Source: Bacteroidia bacterium
Lineage (GTDB): Bacteria > Bacteroidota > Bacteroidia > B-17B0 > Aurantibacillaceae
NCBI GenBank assembly: GCA_014378485.1
Contig: JACMNO010000097.1
Coordinates: 1-64,000 of the forward strand
DNA: 64,000 nucleotides
Direction of reading: 5' to 3'
This document shows, in pieces, positions 7,144 to 14,462 of the stretch (within the stretch, counting starts at the first letter, position 1; every line of letters begins with the position of its first letter). A program made the translations under genes and the position numbers. A model generated the notes under the pieces. It ran no database searches and was not told the DNA's origin. It worked only from the letters and a program-made list of their open reading frames with translations.

Positions 7144-9816
7144 TTATTTAAGCAAAGTAACATGGCCTGTTCTCTGCTCCTCATGATGTGCCATAGTTGT
7201 TATATTTGCTTTATAAATATATACACCAGGTTTACAAAGGATATTTTTATAGGTGCCGTCCCACCCTTTTTTGGTTTCATCAGATTTAAAAATTAATTCG
7301 CCCCAACGATCAAATATTAATAATTCAATTTCTATGATGCCATATCCAACAGGAATAAATAAATCGTTGATTCCGTTATTATTTGGTGTAAAAGCATTCG
7401 GTATATATATACTCCAATCTTTTGTGATGCTTATGCAAACAGTATCGCTGTTGTAACAATTAAATGAATTTGTGGCCTCTAAAACATAACATGTATTTTT
7501 TTGTGGATTCTCACTTAGTACATGGCAATAATTACAAGATAAAGGATCATTATTCCCATAAGGAATCCAGCCATAAAAATCTGAGCCATTGCCGGAAAGT
7601 GTAATAAGTTCATCAATATTAACAACTGTATCATTCCCGGCATTTGCTGTTGGTAAAGGATTTACAAAGACAGATGTCATTACGGTATCTTTACATCCAT
7701 ATTGATTTATACCTACTATCGAATAGCTTGTTGTTGTTAAGGGATTAGTTTGAAATGCCGAACCGTTTTTATTACCGGGAAGCCATGTATAACTTAAAGC
7801 TCCAAAAGCGTAAAGAGTAGCTGGTTTACTTACACATATAGTTGCACTGTTTACACTAATAGTTGGTGATGGAACATTCACTATCGTAAATGAGACTGAA
7901 GTCGTACAAAGGTTTACATCATTGATGTAACATGAATAATTTCCTGATGAGAGTCCTGTAATAGCTGACAGATTCATTGCACCCGGAGTCCATGAATAAG
8001 AATAAGGAGAAGTGCCGCCTGTCGCCATAACTTGGGCACTACCATTTGGGCTACCTGAACATGAAATACTCTGCGAAAAGACAGTTACATGAAGAGCCGA
8101 TGGTTGTGTTATAAAAAAAGTATTTGAACCAAAACATCCATTAGAGCTTGAACTTTGTACAGTATAAACACCTGCGGATAGCCCGGTTACTGAAGTGCTA
8201 GAGGAACTGACTGGCATCCATGAATACGTATAAGGTCCTGCCCCCCCGTTTACTGTCACTTGAGCGCTTCCATCGGATAATCCGAAACATGAAATATCCT
8301 TTGATGTGATCGTTAAATTGATAGGTAATCCCTGGGTCACAGAAACAGTTTGGCTTCCTGAACATCCATTTGAACTAGTAGTTTGAACGGTATAATTTCC
8401 GGCAGATAAACCTGAAAGTAAAGTTGTATTTGCACCTCCGGGCAACCATGTATATGTATAGCTGCCAATACCTCCGGTTGTATTAGCTTGTAAACTGCCA
8501 TCTGCTGCTCCAAGACAGGAAACGCTTTGAGATGATACGCTGATATTTAATGGAGCGCCTTGGTTTACTGTAACTGTTTTTGTTCCTGCGCAACCACCGG
8601 AGTTTGAAACGTTCACAGTGTAATTACCTGCGCTAAGAGATGTAATGGTAGCTGTATTTAAACCTCCCGGTATCCAGGTATAAGAATTTGCAGCTGATCC
8701 ACCATTCACAGTAACCTGGGCAGTGCCATCCATAGCACCGAAACAGGAAACACTTTGTGAAGATGTTGTTAAAAGTAATGCTGTACCTTGGCCAACTGAT
8801 AAAGTATTTGTAATAATGCAACCACCTGAACTGTTAGAAACATTAACAGTATAAATCCCGGATGAAACCGAAGTAATTGAAGCAGTATTTAATCCGGTGG
8901 GCATCCACGTATACGAATAAGGCGCTGAACCTCCATTTACCGTAACCTGTGCGCTTCCATCAGACGACCCAAAACAAGAAGTGCTTTGTGAGCTTACCGT
9001 TAATGAAAAAGTCGTTCCCTGAGTAACCGCAACAGTTCCTGTTTTAGAACAACCGTTTGATTCTGTTACATTCACGGAATATATTCCGGCACTTAAAGCA
9101 GTTGCAGTAGAAGCGTTTCCTCCTGAAGGAGCCCATGTATAGGAGAAAGGTGAAGCGCCTCCCGTAACCGATACTAGGGTTGTTCCATCATTTACACCCG
9201 CACATGAAACAGGGGTTGCTGTCAAGGACAATGAAACACTGGATGGCAAAGCAACAGTAATAGCATCTAAAAAGTTTCCAATAGCAGGATTACCTCCAGC
9301 TGCAGAAATTGAATTAAAGCGTAAACTATAATTATTTCCAAGACCCATTGGCACTGTATAATTAACGGTATAATAACCCCAGGCAGTATTTCCATCGCTA
9401 TAAGTTCCGAGCAATGTATAAGGCCCTCCAACCGGTCCAATTTCAACGCTCATCACATCTGTACCTGCCCTGCCCCTGTGAGCAAAGGAAGCCGTAATAA
9501 GTGTTCCGGGTGTAGCCATAAAATCCTGATATAGTGTGGAAACCATGAAAGCATTTAATTCAATAAACTGATTTCCTGAATAAGATGGTACTCCGTTAAA
9601 TCCCGACGCCCATACCTCAATTTTATTATCGCTGGCCGTTGTACCCCAGCAAGGAACCAAACTGGCATCAACAATACCAACAGTAAGTGTAACCTGATTA
9701 TTATCAAAATCTGTATTACATAATAAATTACATTGAGCTTTAAGTGAAAAACTGCTAACTAAAAATACTAAAACAATAAAAAAATAAAGTATTTTATTGT
9801 GTATTAAAGAAACCAT
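7144..9816 (-). CDS. SprB-repeat surface protein with type B T9SS sorting domain
   Basis: An 890-residue protein. In order: signal peptide (1-27); N-domain (about 29-189) shared with the protein at 5368-6210; six SprB-type repeats of about 72 residues (about 194-626), each beginning with a pattern like SxSxxSCxGxxDGSAxVxxxGG and containing YTW; two Ig/PKD-like modules; and a C-terminal gliding-motility-associated domain with IPNAFTPNNNGINDLF, DRWGELIF, GWDGTYK and GHVTLLK. This CHU_C/type B signal targets T9SS export, and such substrates often need a PorP/SprF partner. SprB repeats occur in the mobile adhesin of gliding flavobacteria. A TAGTTTTG box (complement of 9852-9859) precedes the gene. 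Confidence 0.9.
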   Translation of the reverse strand: MVSLIHNKILYFFIVLVFLVSSFSLKAQCNLLCNTDFDNNQVTLTVGIVDASLVPCWGTTASDNKIEVWASGFNGVPSYSGNQFIELNAFMVSTLYQDFMATPGTLITASFAHRGRAGTDVMSVEIGPVGGPYTLLGTYSDGNTAWGYYTVNYTVPMGLGNNYSLRFNSISAAGGNPAIGNFLDAITVALPSSVSLSLTATPVSCAGVNDGTTLVSVTGGASPFSYTWAPSGGNASTATALSAGIYSVNVTESNGCSKTGTVAVTQGTTFSLTVSSQSTSCFGSSDGSAQVTVNGGSAPYSYTWMPTGLNTASITSVSSGIYTVNVSNSSGGCIITNTLSVGQGTALLLTTSSQSVSCFGAMDGTAQVTVNGGSAANSYTWIPGGLNTATITSLSAGNYTVNVSNSGGCAGTKTVTVNQGAPLNISVSSQSVSCLGAADGSLQANTTGGIGSYTYTWLPGGANTTLLSGLSAGNYTVQTTSSNGCSGSQTVSVTQGLPINLTITSKDISCFGLSDGSAQVTVNGGAGPYTYSWMPVSSSSTSVTGLSAGVYTVQSSSSNGCFGSNTFFITQPSALHVTVFSQSISCSGSPNGSAQVMATGGTSPYSYSWTPGAMNLSAITGLSSGNYSCYINDVNLCTTSVSFTIVNVPSPTISVNSATICVSKPATLYAFGALSYTWLPGNKNGSAFQTNPLTTTSYSIVGINQYGCKDTVMTSVFVNPLPTANAGNDTVVNIDELITLSGNGSDFYGWIPYGNNDPLSCNYCHVLSENPQKNTCYVLEATNSFNCYNSDTVCISITKDWSIYIPNAFTPNNNGINDLFIPVGYGIIEIELLIFDRWGELIFKSDETKKGWDGTYKNILCKPGVYIYKANITTMAHHEEQRTGHVTLLK

Positions 9817-9958
9817 AATTATCTATTGGAATAACAAAATATAATGAATCGCAAAACTACTAATTATTTTTTCTAAAAAATTCAGAAAAAGCGGGCATTT
9901 CGCGAATTACACTTTATAGTGAGTAATGATTCAATATCATATAAAAATCCAAAAGTTT

Positions 9959-10048
9959 TTAACCCTGAATTTCAGAATGTTTCCTCACAAACATTAATCC
10001 CAAAACAGTAATTGCTGCATTGATCAGGATGAGTTCATTCCCTATTTC
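9959..10048 (-). pseudogene. C-terminal remnant of a second sodium:solute symporter
   Basis: The 397-bp gap between 9816 and 10214 contains a 30-codon fragment ending in TAA. It reads EIGNELILINAAITVLGLMF followed by VRKHSEIQG. The intact symporter gene at 10662-12149 ends in almost the same peptide (INAG instead of INAA, then VRKSKSYS). Over the first 23 codons I count nine base differences, eight of them silent. This is the pattern of a copy that diverged while still coding. The upstream coding part is absent. The rest of the gap shows several TTGCAAA strings but no gene. Confidence 0.75.
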
Positions 10049-10213
10049 GCAAGGCACATGCTACTTTATTTCATGTACAGTTGCAAAATTCTATAATTCC
10101 TTTGCAAAATCTTCAGAAACAACTGGGTTAATTTTAAAGGTAGTAATTTGCATGTATGTTCTTTTAAATTTGAAATGTCTTTTGCAAATTTGGTAGAGTC
10201 AAAAACGAAAAAC

Positions 10214-10359
10214 ATGCTTACTGTCCATCCACAATATATTACTGATGACTCGAAAAAAAAACATCTGTTGTACTTCCTGTCAAAGAATTTAAAACTATTA
10301 TGGAAGAGTTGGAAGGACTAGAAGATATCCGTTTACTAAGACGAGGCAAAAAGAACTGA
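10214..10359 (+). pseudogene. Frameshifted RelB/Phd-like antitoxin
   Basis: The frame from ATG 10214 reads MLTVHPQYITDDSKKK and enters a run of nine A (10253-10261). The frame that continues is SVVLPVKEFKTIMEELEG followed by LEDIRLLRRGKKN and a stop at 10357-10359. Together they match the usual small antitoxin layout (N-xxPQYI, SVVLPxKE[FY], EELEDLED), but one base is missing from the A run. As written, the first frame ends early in the middle of the gene. Family placement is by pattern. A homopolymer sequencing error cannot be excluded, although the neighbouring toxin is broken too. Confidence 0.7.
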
Positions 10360-10412
10360 TAACGGTAAGCGAATCTTTTTTTCTGATTACTTAAAGAAAC
10401 GTAAGATAAAAA

Positions 10413-10671
10413 ATGGCTAATTATATTATTGTTTTATCTAATAAAGTTCAAAAGCAATTAGATAAACTTTCAGATAATTTAGGAAAACCAATATTTGAAG
10501 CGATAGTAAATCTGAAAAAAAACTCAAGACCAAGTGGTTGCAAAAAACTAAAAGGAAGAACCGGCTATCGCATCAGGGTTGCAAATTGCAGGGTCATTTT
10601 TCGATGTAATTGATAATGAACTTATTGTTGATGTTATAACTCCTCGGCATCGCAAAGATATTTATGAGTAG
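10413..10671 (+). pseudogene. Frameshifted RelE/ParE-like toxin
   Basis: Starts MANYIIVLSNKVQKQLDKLS and continues with KKLKGRTGYRIRVANCRVIF, the core of RelE/ParE-family ribosome-dependent RNases or gyrase toxins (K-L-x-G-x-x-x-YRIRVGxYRVIF). Directly after VIF, at about 10597-10602, one extra base throws the frame into a stop (66 residues). The +1 frame continues DVIDNELIVDVITPRHRKDI with a natural stop at 10669-10671, the expected C-terminus. The conserved positions before the last Arg/His residues are therefore lost from the translated product. It overlaps the tail of the converging symporter gene by 10 bp. Confidence 0.75.
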
Positions 10672-12149
10672 GATTTACTTTTCCTAACAAACATCAACCC
10701 CAAAACAGTAATTCCAGCATTGATTAGGATCAGCTCATTTCCTATTTCATAAGTCGTCATGGTTTTTACAACATAATTAACCAGGACATAAGTTACAACC
10801 GGAGCAATGATACAAACAACCGGAACCAGTTTATCATTTAAGTTTTGTTTAGTGAATAATCCGATTGCAAATAATCCTAGCAATGGGCCGTAAGTATAAC
10901 CTGCCAGCATTAAAATGGTATCAATAATGGCTCGTTGATTTAAGATGTCAAAGATGATAATCACCAACCACATTAATACTGCAAAACCAATATGAATAAA
11001 TGTACGTCGTTTTGATTTTTGTGCTTCTGTTAATGTTGTATTCCGGTCGTACTCAAGCATATCAATGTATGTAGATGTGGTCAGTGTTGTCAACACACTA
11101 TCTGCACTGCTGAAAGTTGCAGCGGTTAATCCGATGATAAAAATCAATCCTGCAAACATACCAAGATGATTCAGAGCCAGATTCGGGAATACTTTATCGG
11201 TGATTACTTTTCCTGTCTCCATATTCATAGGCAGATCGATGGCTGCATGAGCATAATACTGATACAGTAATACACCCAATGACAAAAAGAAAATATTCAC
11301 GATCACCATCACAATGCTAAACCAGAAAATATTTTTTTGAGCATCACCCAATGATTTACAGCTCAGGTTCTTTTGCATCATGTTTTGGTCAAGGCCGGTC
11401 ATAGCAACCGCAATAAAAATACCTCCAATAAATTCTTTAACAAAAAAGTTGGATTTGTGCCAGTCCCAAAAAAAAGTTTTAGAGTATTCGGAATTTGCGA
11501 TATTGGAAACCGCCTGCCCAAAACCAATGTCCATTTTATGAATGATAATGGCAATAGAAATCACCACACCCAAAACTAAAAATAGCGACTGAAATGTATC
11601 TGTCCAAACCAATGTTTTAATTCCACCTTTATACGTGTATAAAAGCATTAAAGCTAAAATCACAGAAACGCTCAACCAAAAAGGCACATGGACACTTTCA
11701 ATTCGATCGAAAACAAAAAACTGGATCACACCGGCAGCTAAATAAAGTCTTCCGGCAGCGCCTAAAATACGTGACAAAATAAAGAAGAAAGCTCCCGTTT
11801 TTTGAGTATGCCGGCCAAATCTGGTTTCAAGGTATGTATAAATAGATACAAGGTTCATCTTGTAATAAATGGGTAATAATACCTTGGAAATGATAAAATA
11901 TCCCACAAAATAACCTAACACTAACTGTAAATAAGAAAAATTAGCCCCGCCAACTTTACCGGGAACCGAAATATATGTCACGCCACTCAAAGAATCACCA
12001 ATCATCCCGAAAGCCACCGCATACCAGGGAGAGGCGTGGTTACCTGAAAAATAACTTTCGGCCGTTGAATTTTTAGAAGTCCGATAGGCGATTATCAATA
12101 ATCCGCCAAAATATAATGCGATACATGTAATAATGAGTGTTGGTGACAT
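10662..12149 (-). CDS. Sodium:solute symporter (SSF family)
   Basis: A 495-residue polytopic protein with about 13 hydrophobic helices. Family features include the N-terminal SYFSGNHASPWYAVAFGMIGDSLSG segment, GxVTYISVPGKV in the first unwound helix, YTYLETRFG, and a GGIKTLVWTD loop. SSF permeases import a solute (sugar, amino acid, proline, pantothenate or acetate types) with Na+. The substrate cannot be assigned here. The length is normal for the family. Its last 23 codons have a diverged second copy at 9959-10048, and the decayed toxin-antitoxin pair lies between the copies. Confidence 0.9.
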   Translation of the reverse strand: MSPTLIITCIALYFGGLLIIAYRTSKNSTAESYFSGNHASPWYAVAFGMIGDSLSGVTYISVPGKVGGANFSYLQLVLGYFVGYFIISKVLLPIYYKMNLVSIYTYLETRFGRHTQKTGAFFFILSRILGAAGRLYLAAGVIQFFVFDRIESVHVPFWLSVSVILALMLLYTYKGGIKTLVWTDTFQSLFLVLGVVISIAIIIHKMDIGFGQAVSNIANSEYSKTFFWDWHKSNFFVKEFIGGIFIAVAMTGLDQNMMQKNLSCKSLGDAQKNIFWFSIVMVIVNIFFLSLGVLLYQYYAHAAIDLPMNMETGKVITDKVFPNLALNHLGMFAGLIFIIGLTAATFSSADSVLTTLTTSTYIDMLEYDRNTTLTEAQKSKRRTFIHIGFAVLMWLVIIIFDILNQRAIIDTILMLAGYTYGPLLGLFAIGLFTKQNLNDKLVPVVCIIAPVVTYVLVNYVVKTMTTYEIGNELILINAGITVLGLMFVRKSKSYS

Positions 12150-12292
12150 ATTTTAAAGGTAAAGTTATGACAGGTTAATTATATATTAAAAAATTCTTAT
12201 TTTAAAAACATGACCGTTAATATCTTTAACGCTCAAAATATATCCTAAACCGTTAAAAATTCTCATTTTTTGTTACCTTGTAGCCATAAATT

Positions 12293-13234
12293 ATGCAAGA
12301 CATCATAGCTAAGATTCCTCGCGAAGCATTATTAAGCGAGTTAACTAAAGATCGCTACATACGTAAGACAAACAACGGGGATAATGAAATATACATTATC
12401 ACGCATCACAATTCTCCAAATACTATGCAGGAAATCGGGAGGTTGCGTGAAGTCAGCTTCAGGCATGCCGGTGGCGGAACAGGGCTAGATTGTGATCTTG
12501 ATGAATTTGATACGGGTCCGCATCCTTACCAACAATTATTAGTTTGGAATCCCGAAGATCAGGAAATTGTTGGGGCATATCGTTTTATCTTATGCAGGGA
12601 TGCAGAATATGAAAACGAAAAAGTATTATTAGCAACCACAGAACTGTTTGATTTTTCTCCAGAATTTTATAGAGATTATCTGCCTTACACGATTGAATTA
12701 GGGCGCTCTTTCATACAACCGCAATATCAGCCATCTGAACAATTCAGAAAAGGTTTATTCAGTCTGGATAATTTATGGGACGGATTAGGTGCAATCGTTG
12801 TTGATAATCCGGATATGAAATATTACTATGGAAAAGTAACCATGTACACCGATTTTAATATCGAAGCCCGTGATTATATTTTATCATTCCTGAACTATTA
12901 TTTTCCAGATCCTACAAAACTGGTAACTCCAATTCATAGTGTTGAGATAAAAACAGATGCTACTGAATTTTTAAAAGAACTGGAAGGGAAAAATTATAAA
13001 GAAGGCCATGCTATTTTAAATAAACATGTGAGGGCTTTGGGAGAAAATATTCCTCCAATGGTAAATGCCTATAGTAATTTATCAATCACCATGTTATCTT
13101 TCGGTACTGCTATTAACCCTACCTTTGGCGGTGTTGAAGAAACCGGGATTTTAGTGACCATAGCGGATATCTATAAAAGTAAATCCGATAGGCACATTGA
13201 AACGTATCACAAAGAATTGAGAGAAAGAAATTAG
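12293..13234 (+). CDS. GNAT-fold acyltransferase, OlsB/GlsB-like
   Basis: A 313-residue protein of the Acetyltransf_5 type (hemolysin/OlsB family). The core has EIGRLREVSFRHAGGGTG, a LDCDLDEFD acidic stretch, and a GAYRFILC strand. Relatives use acyl-ACP to N-acylate amino acids: OlsB makes lyso-ornithine lipid, and GlsB of Bacteroides makes the glycine-lipid precursor. A role in an aminolipid is therefore plausible, but the partner O-acyltransferase (GlsA/OlsA) is not adjacent. The start is ATG 12293, preceded by a near-consensus TAccTTG at about 12275. The gene is monocistronic or ends before the hairpin upstream of engB. Confidence 0.7.
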   Translation: MQDIIAKIPREALLSELTKDRYIRKTNNGDNEIYIITHHNSPNTMQEIGRLREVSFRHAGGGTGLDCDLDEFDTGPHPYQQLLVWNPEDQEIVGAYRFILCRDAEYENEKVLLATTELFDFSPEFYRDYLPYTIELGRSFIQPQYQPSEQFRKGLFSLDNLWDGLGAIVVDNPDMKYYYGKVTMYTDFNIEARDYILSFLNYYFPDPTKLVTPIHSVEIKTDATEFLKELEGKNYKEGHAILNKHVRALGENIPPMVNAYSNLSITMLSFGTAINPTFGGVEETGILVTIADIYKSKSDRHIETYHKELRERN

Positions 13235-13313
13235 AAGAGACCAAATAGACTGAAGGGACTATTTGACTAATAAGAGATATACATTTGTCCGTAAAACATT
13301 TAATTAAAATAAA

Positions 13314-13359
13314 ACAAGTCTTTTGACGCCCTTATGTCAATAAGTCTTTTAAGACTTGT
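13314..13359. promoter_or_regulatory. Nested inverted repeat upstream of engB
   Basis: ACAAGTCTT (13314-13322) pairs perfectly with AAGACTTGT (13351-13359). Directly inside, TTGAC (13323-13327) pairs with GTCAA (13336-13340). A third pairing, AAGTCTT/AAGACTT (13342-13348 with 13351-13357), is an alternative to the outer stem. The element ends 9 bp before the ATG of engB. The two mutually exclusive folds could form an attenuator or a terminator for the upstream gene, but no long U run follows. Role inferred only. Confidence 0.5.
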
Positions 13360-13368
13360 ACTACAATC

Positions 13369-14034
13369 ATGGAAATAAAAAACGCAAAGTTTTTAAAAAG
13401 CAGCTCAAACAATAAGCATTGTCCCCCACCAGAAAAGCCGGAATTTGCATTCATAGGCCGAAGTAATGTTGGTAAATCTTCATTGATCAATATGCTTTGC
13501 AATCAAAATAATCTTGCTAAAACATCTTCCAAACCGGGAAAAACACAACTAATCAATCATTTTATCATTGATGATAAATGGTATCTGGTCGATCTTCCAG
13601 GATATGGTTATGCCAAAACAAGCAAAACTAATTTGGATAAATTTGAAGAGCTTATCAGTAATTATATTACCAAACGTAAGAATTTAATTTGTGTAATTAT
13701 TTTAATTGACAGCCGTTTAGAATTGCAATCCATTGATGGAGAGTTTATGGACTGGTGTACACAACATGAAATTCCATTTTGTCTTGCCTTTACTAAAATT
13801 GATAAAATAGGAAAAAATCAATGGGCCAGTAATTTTGCTAAATACAAAAAACGCTTAATGGATTATTGGGGTGAATTGCCGGTAATTTTTGAAACCAGCG
13901 CAGAAAAAAGACAAGGCAAGGAAGCGATCCTGACTTATATCCAGGAGAATTTACAATATTTCATTCCACCTCCCAAAGGTGCTAAATATGAAGATGAGGA
14001 GGAAGAGGATTTGGATTTTGAAAATGATTTATAA
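13369..14034 (+). CDS. engB: Ribosome biogenesis GTPase EngB (YihA/YsxC)
   Basis: A 221-residue TrmE-Era-EngA-YihA-Septin GTPase needed for assembly of the large ribosomal subunit. All G motifs are visible: G1 GRSNVGKS (30-37), the switch I Thr in SKPGKTQ, G3 DLPGYGYAK (75-83), G4 TKID (142-145) and G5 TSAEK. An N-terminal NAKFLKSSSNN strand and an acidic C-terminal tail (EDEEEEDLDFEND) complete it; the tail is longer than in E. coli YihA. The stop codon overlaps the next start by one base (TAATG), implying translational coupling. Confidence 0.97.
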   Translation: MEIKNAKFLKSSSNNKHCPPPEKPEFAFIGRSNVGKSSLINMLCNQNNLAKTSSKPGKTQLINHFIIDDKWYLVDLPGYGYAKTSKTNLDKFEELISNYITKRKNLICVIILIDSRLELQSIDGEFMDWCTQHEIPFCLAFTKIDKIGKNQWASNFAKYKKRLMDYWGELPVIFETSAEKRQGKEAILTYIQENLQYFIPPPKGAKYEDEEEEDLDFENDL

Positions 14035-14384
14035 TGGCAATGATATCTGAATGGCAACAATTGCAGGATAAACTAAAAGAACGTTTTGGTTCTGAAATGG
14101 ATCATGACTCTATTTTGTTTATGATTGGTTTGCAGGAACTCGACAAACCATATAAAACCTACAAAAAAGATGAAAAACTGGAAGTGATGCACATTGGTGT
14201 CTGCACCGTTTTGGCACCTTATGGGTTTTACGAATACAAGGGTCGCGATGATGATGACTGGCCACACTGGGAACTAAAGGAAGCACTTCCACATTTAGAT
14301 GCCAAACATCAAAACAAATTGATGAATGATGCGCTCATTGATTATTTCAAAAAAACAGGATTTTTAGAAATAGATCAGGCATAA
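14034..14384 (+). CDS. Conserved small cytoplasmic protein, function unknown
   Basis: A 116-residue soluble protein without signal peptide or membrane segment. It has HDSILFMIGLQEL near the N-terminus, a GVCTVLAPYGFYEYKGRDDDDWPHWE centre (acidic and aromatic), and an amphipathic C-terminal helix (KLMNDALIDYFKKTGFLE). Its start overlaps the stop of engB by one base, so it is probably made together with EngB. I do not recognise the family and assign no function. The tight coupling and normal codon use argue that it is real. Confidence 0.85.
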   Translation: MAMISEWQQLQDKLKERFGSEMDHDSILFMIGLQELDKPYKTYKKDEKLEVMHIGVCTVLAPYGFYEYKGRDDDDWPHWELKEALPHLDAKHQNKLMNDALIDYFKKTGFLEIDQA

Positions 14385-14462
14385 AGTTATTTTACCACTT
14401 ATACTTTATTTAAGAAAAAGGTCTTAACAAATTATATATTTAGATTATCAATTATACTACCT

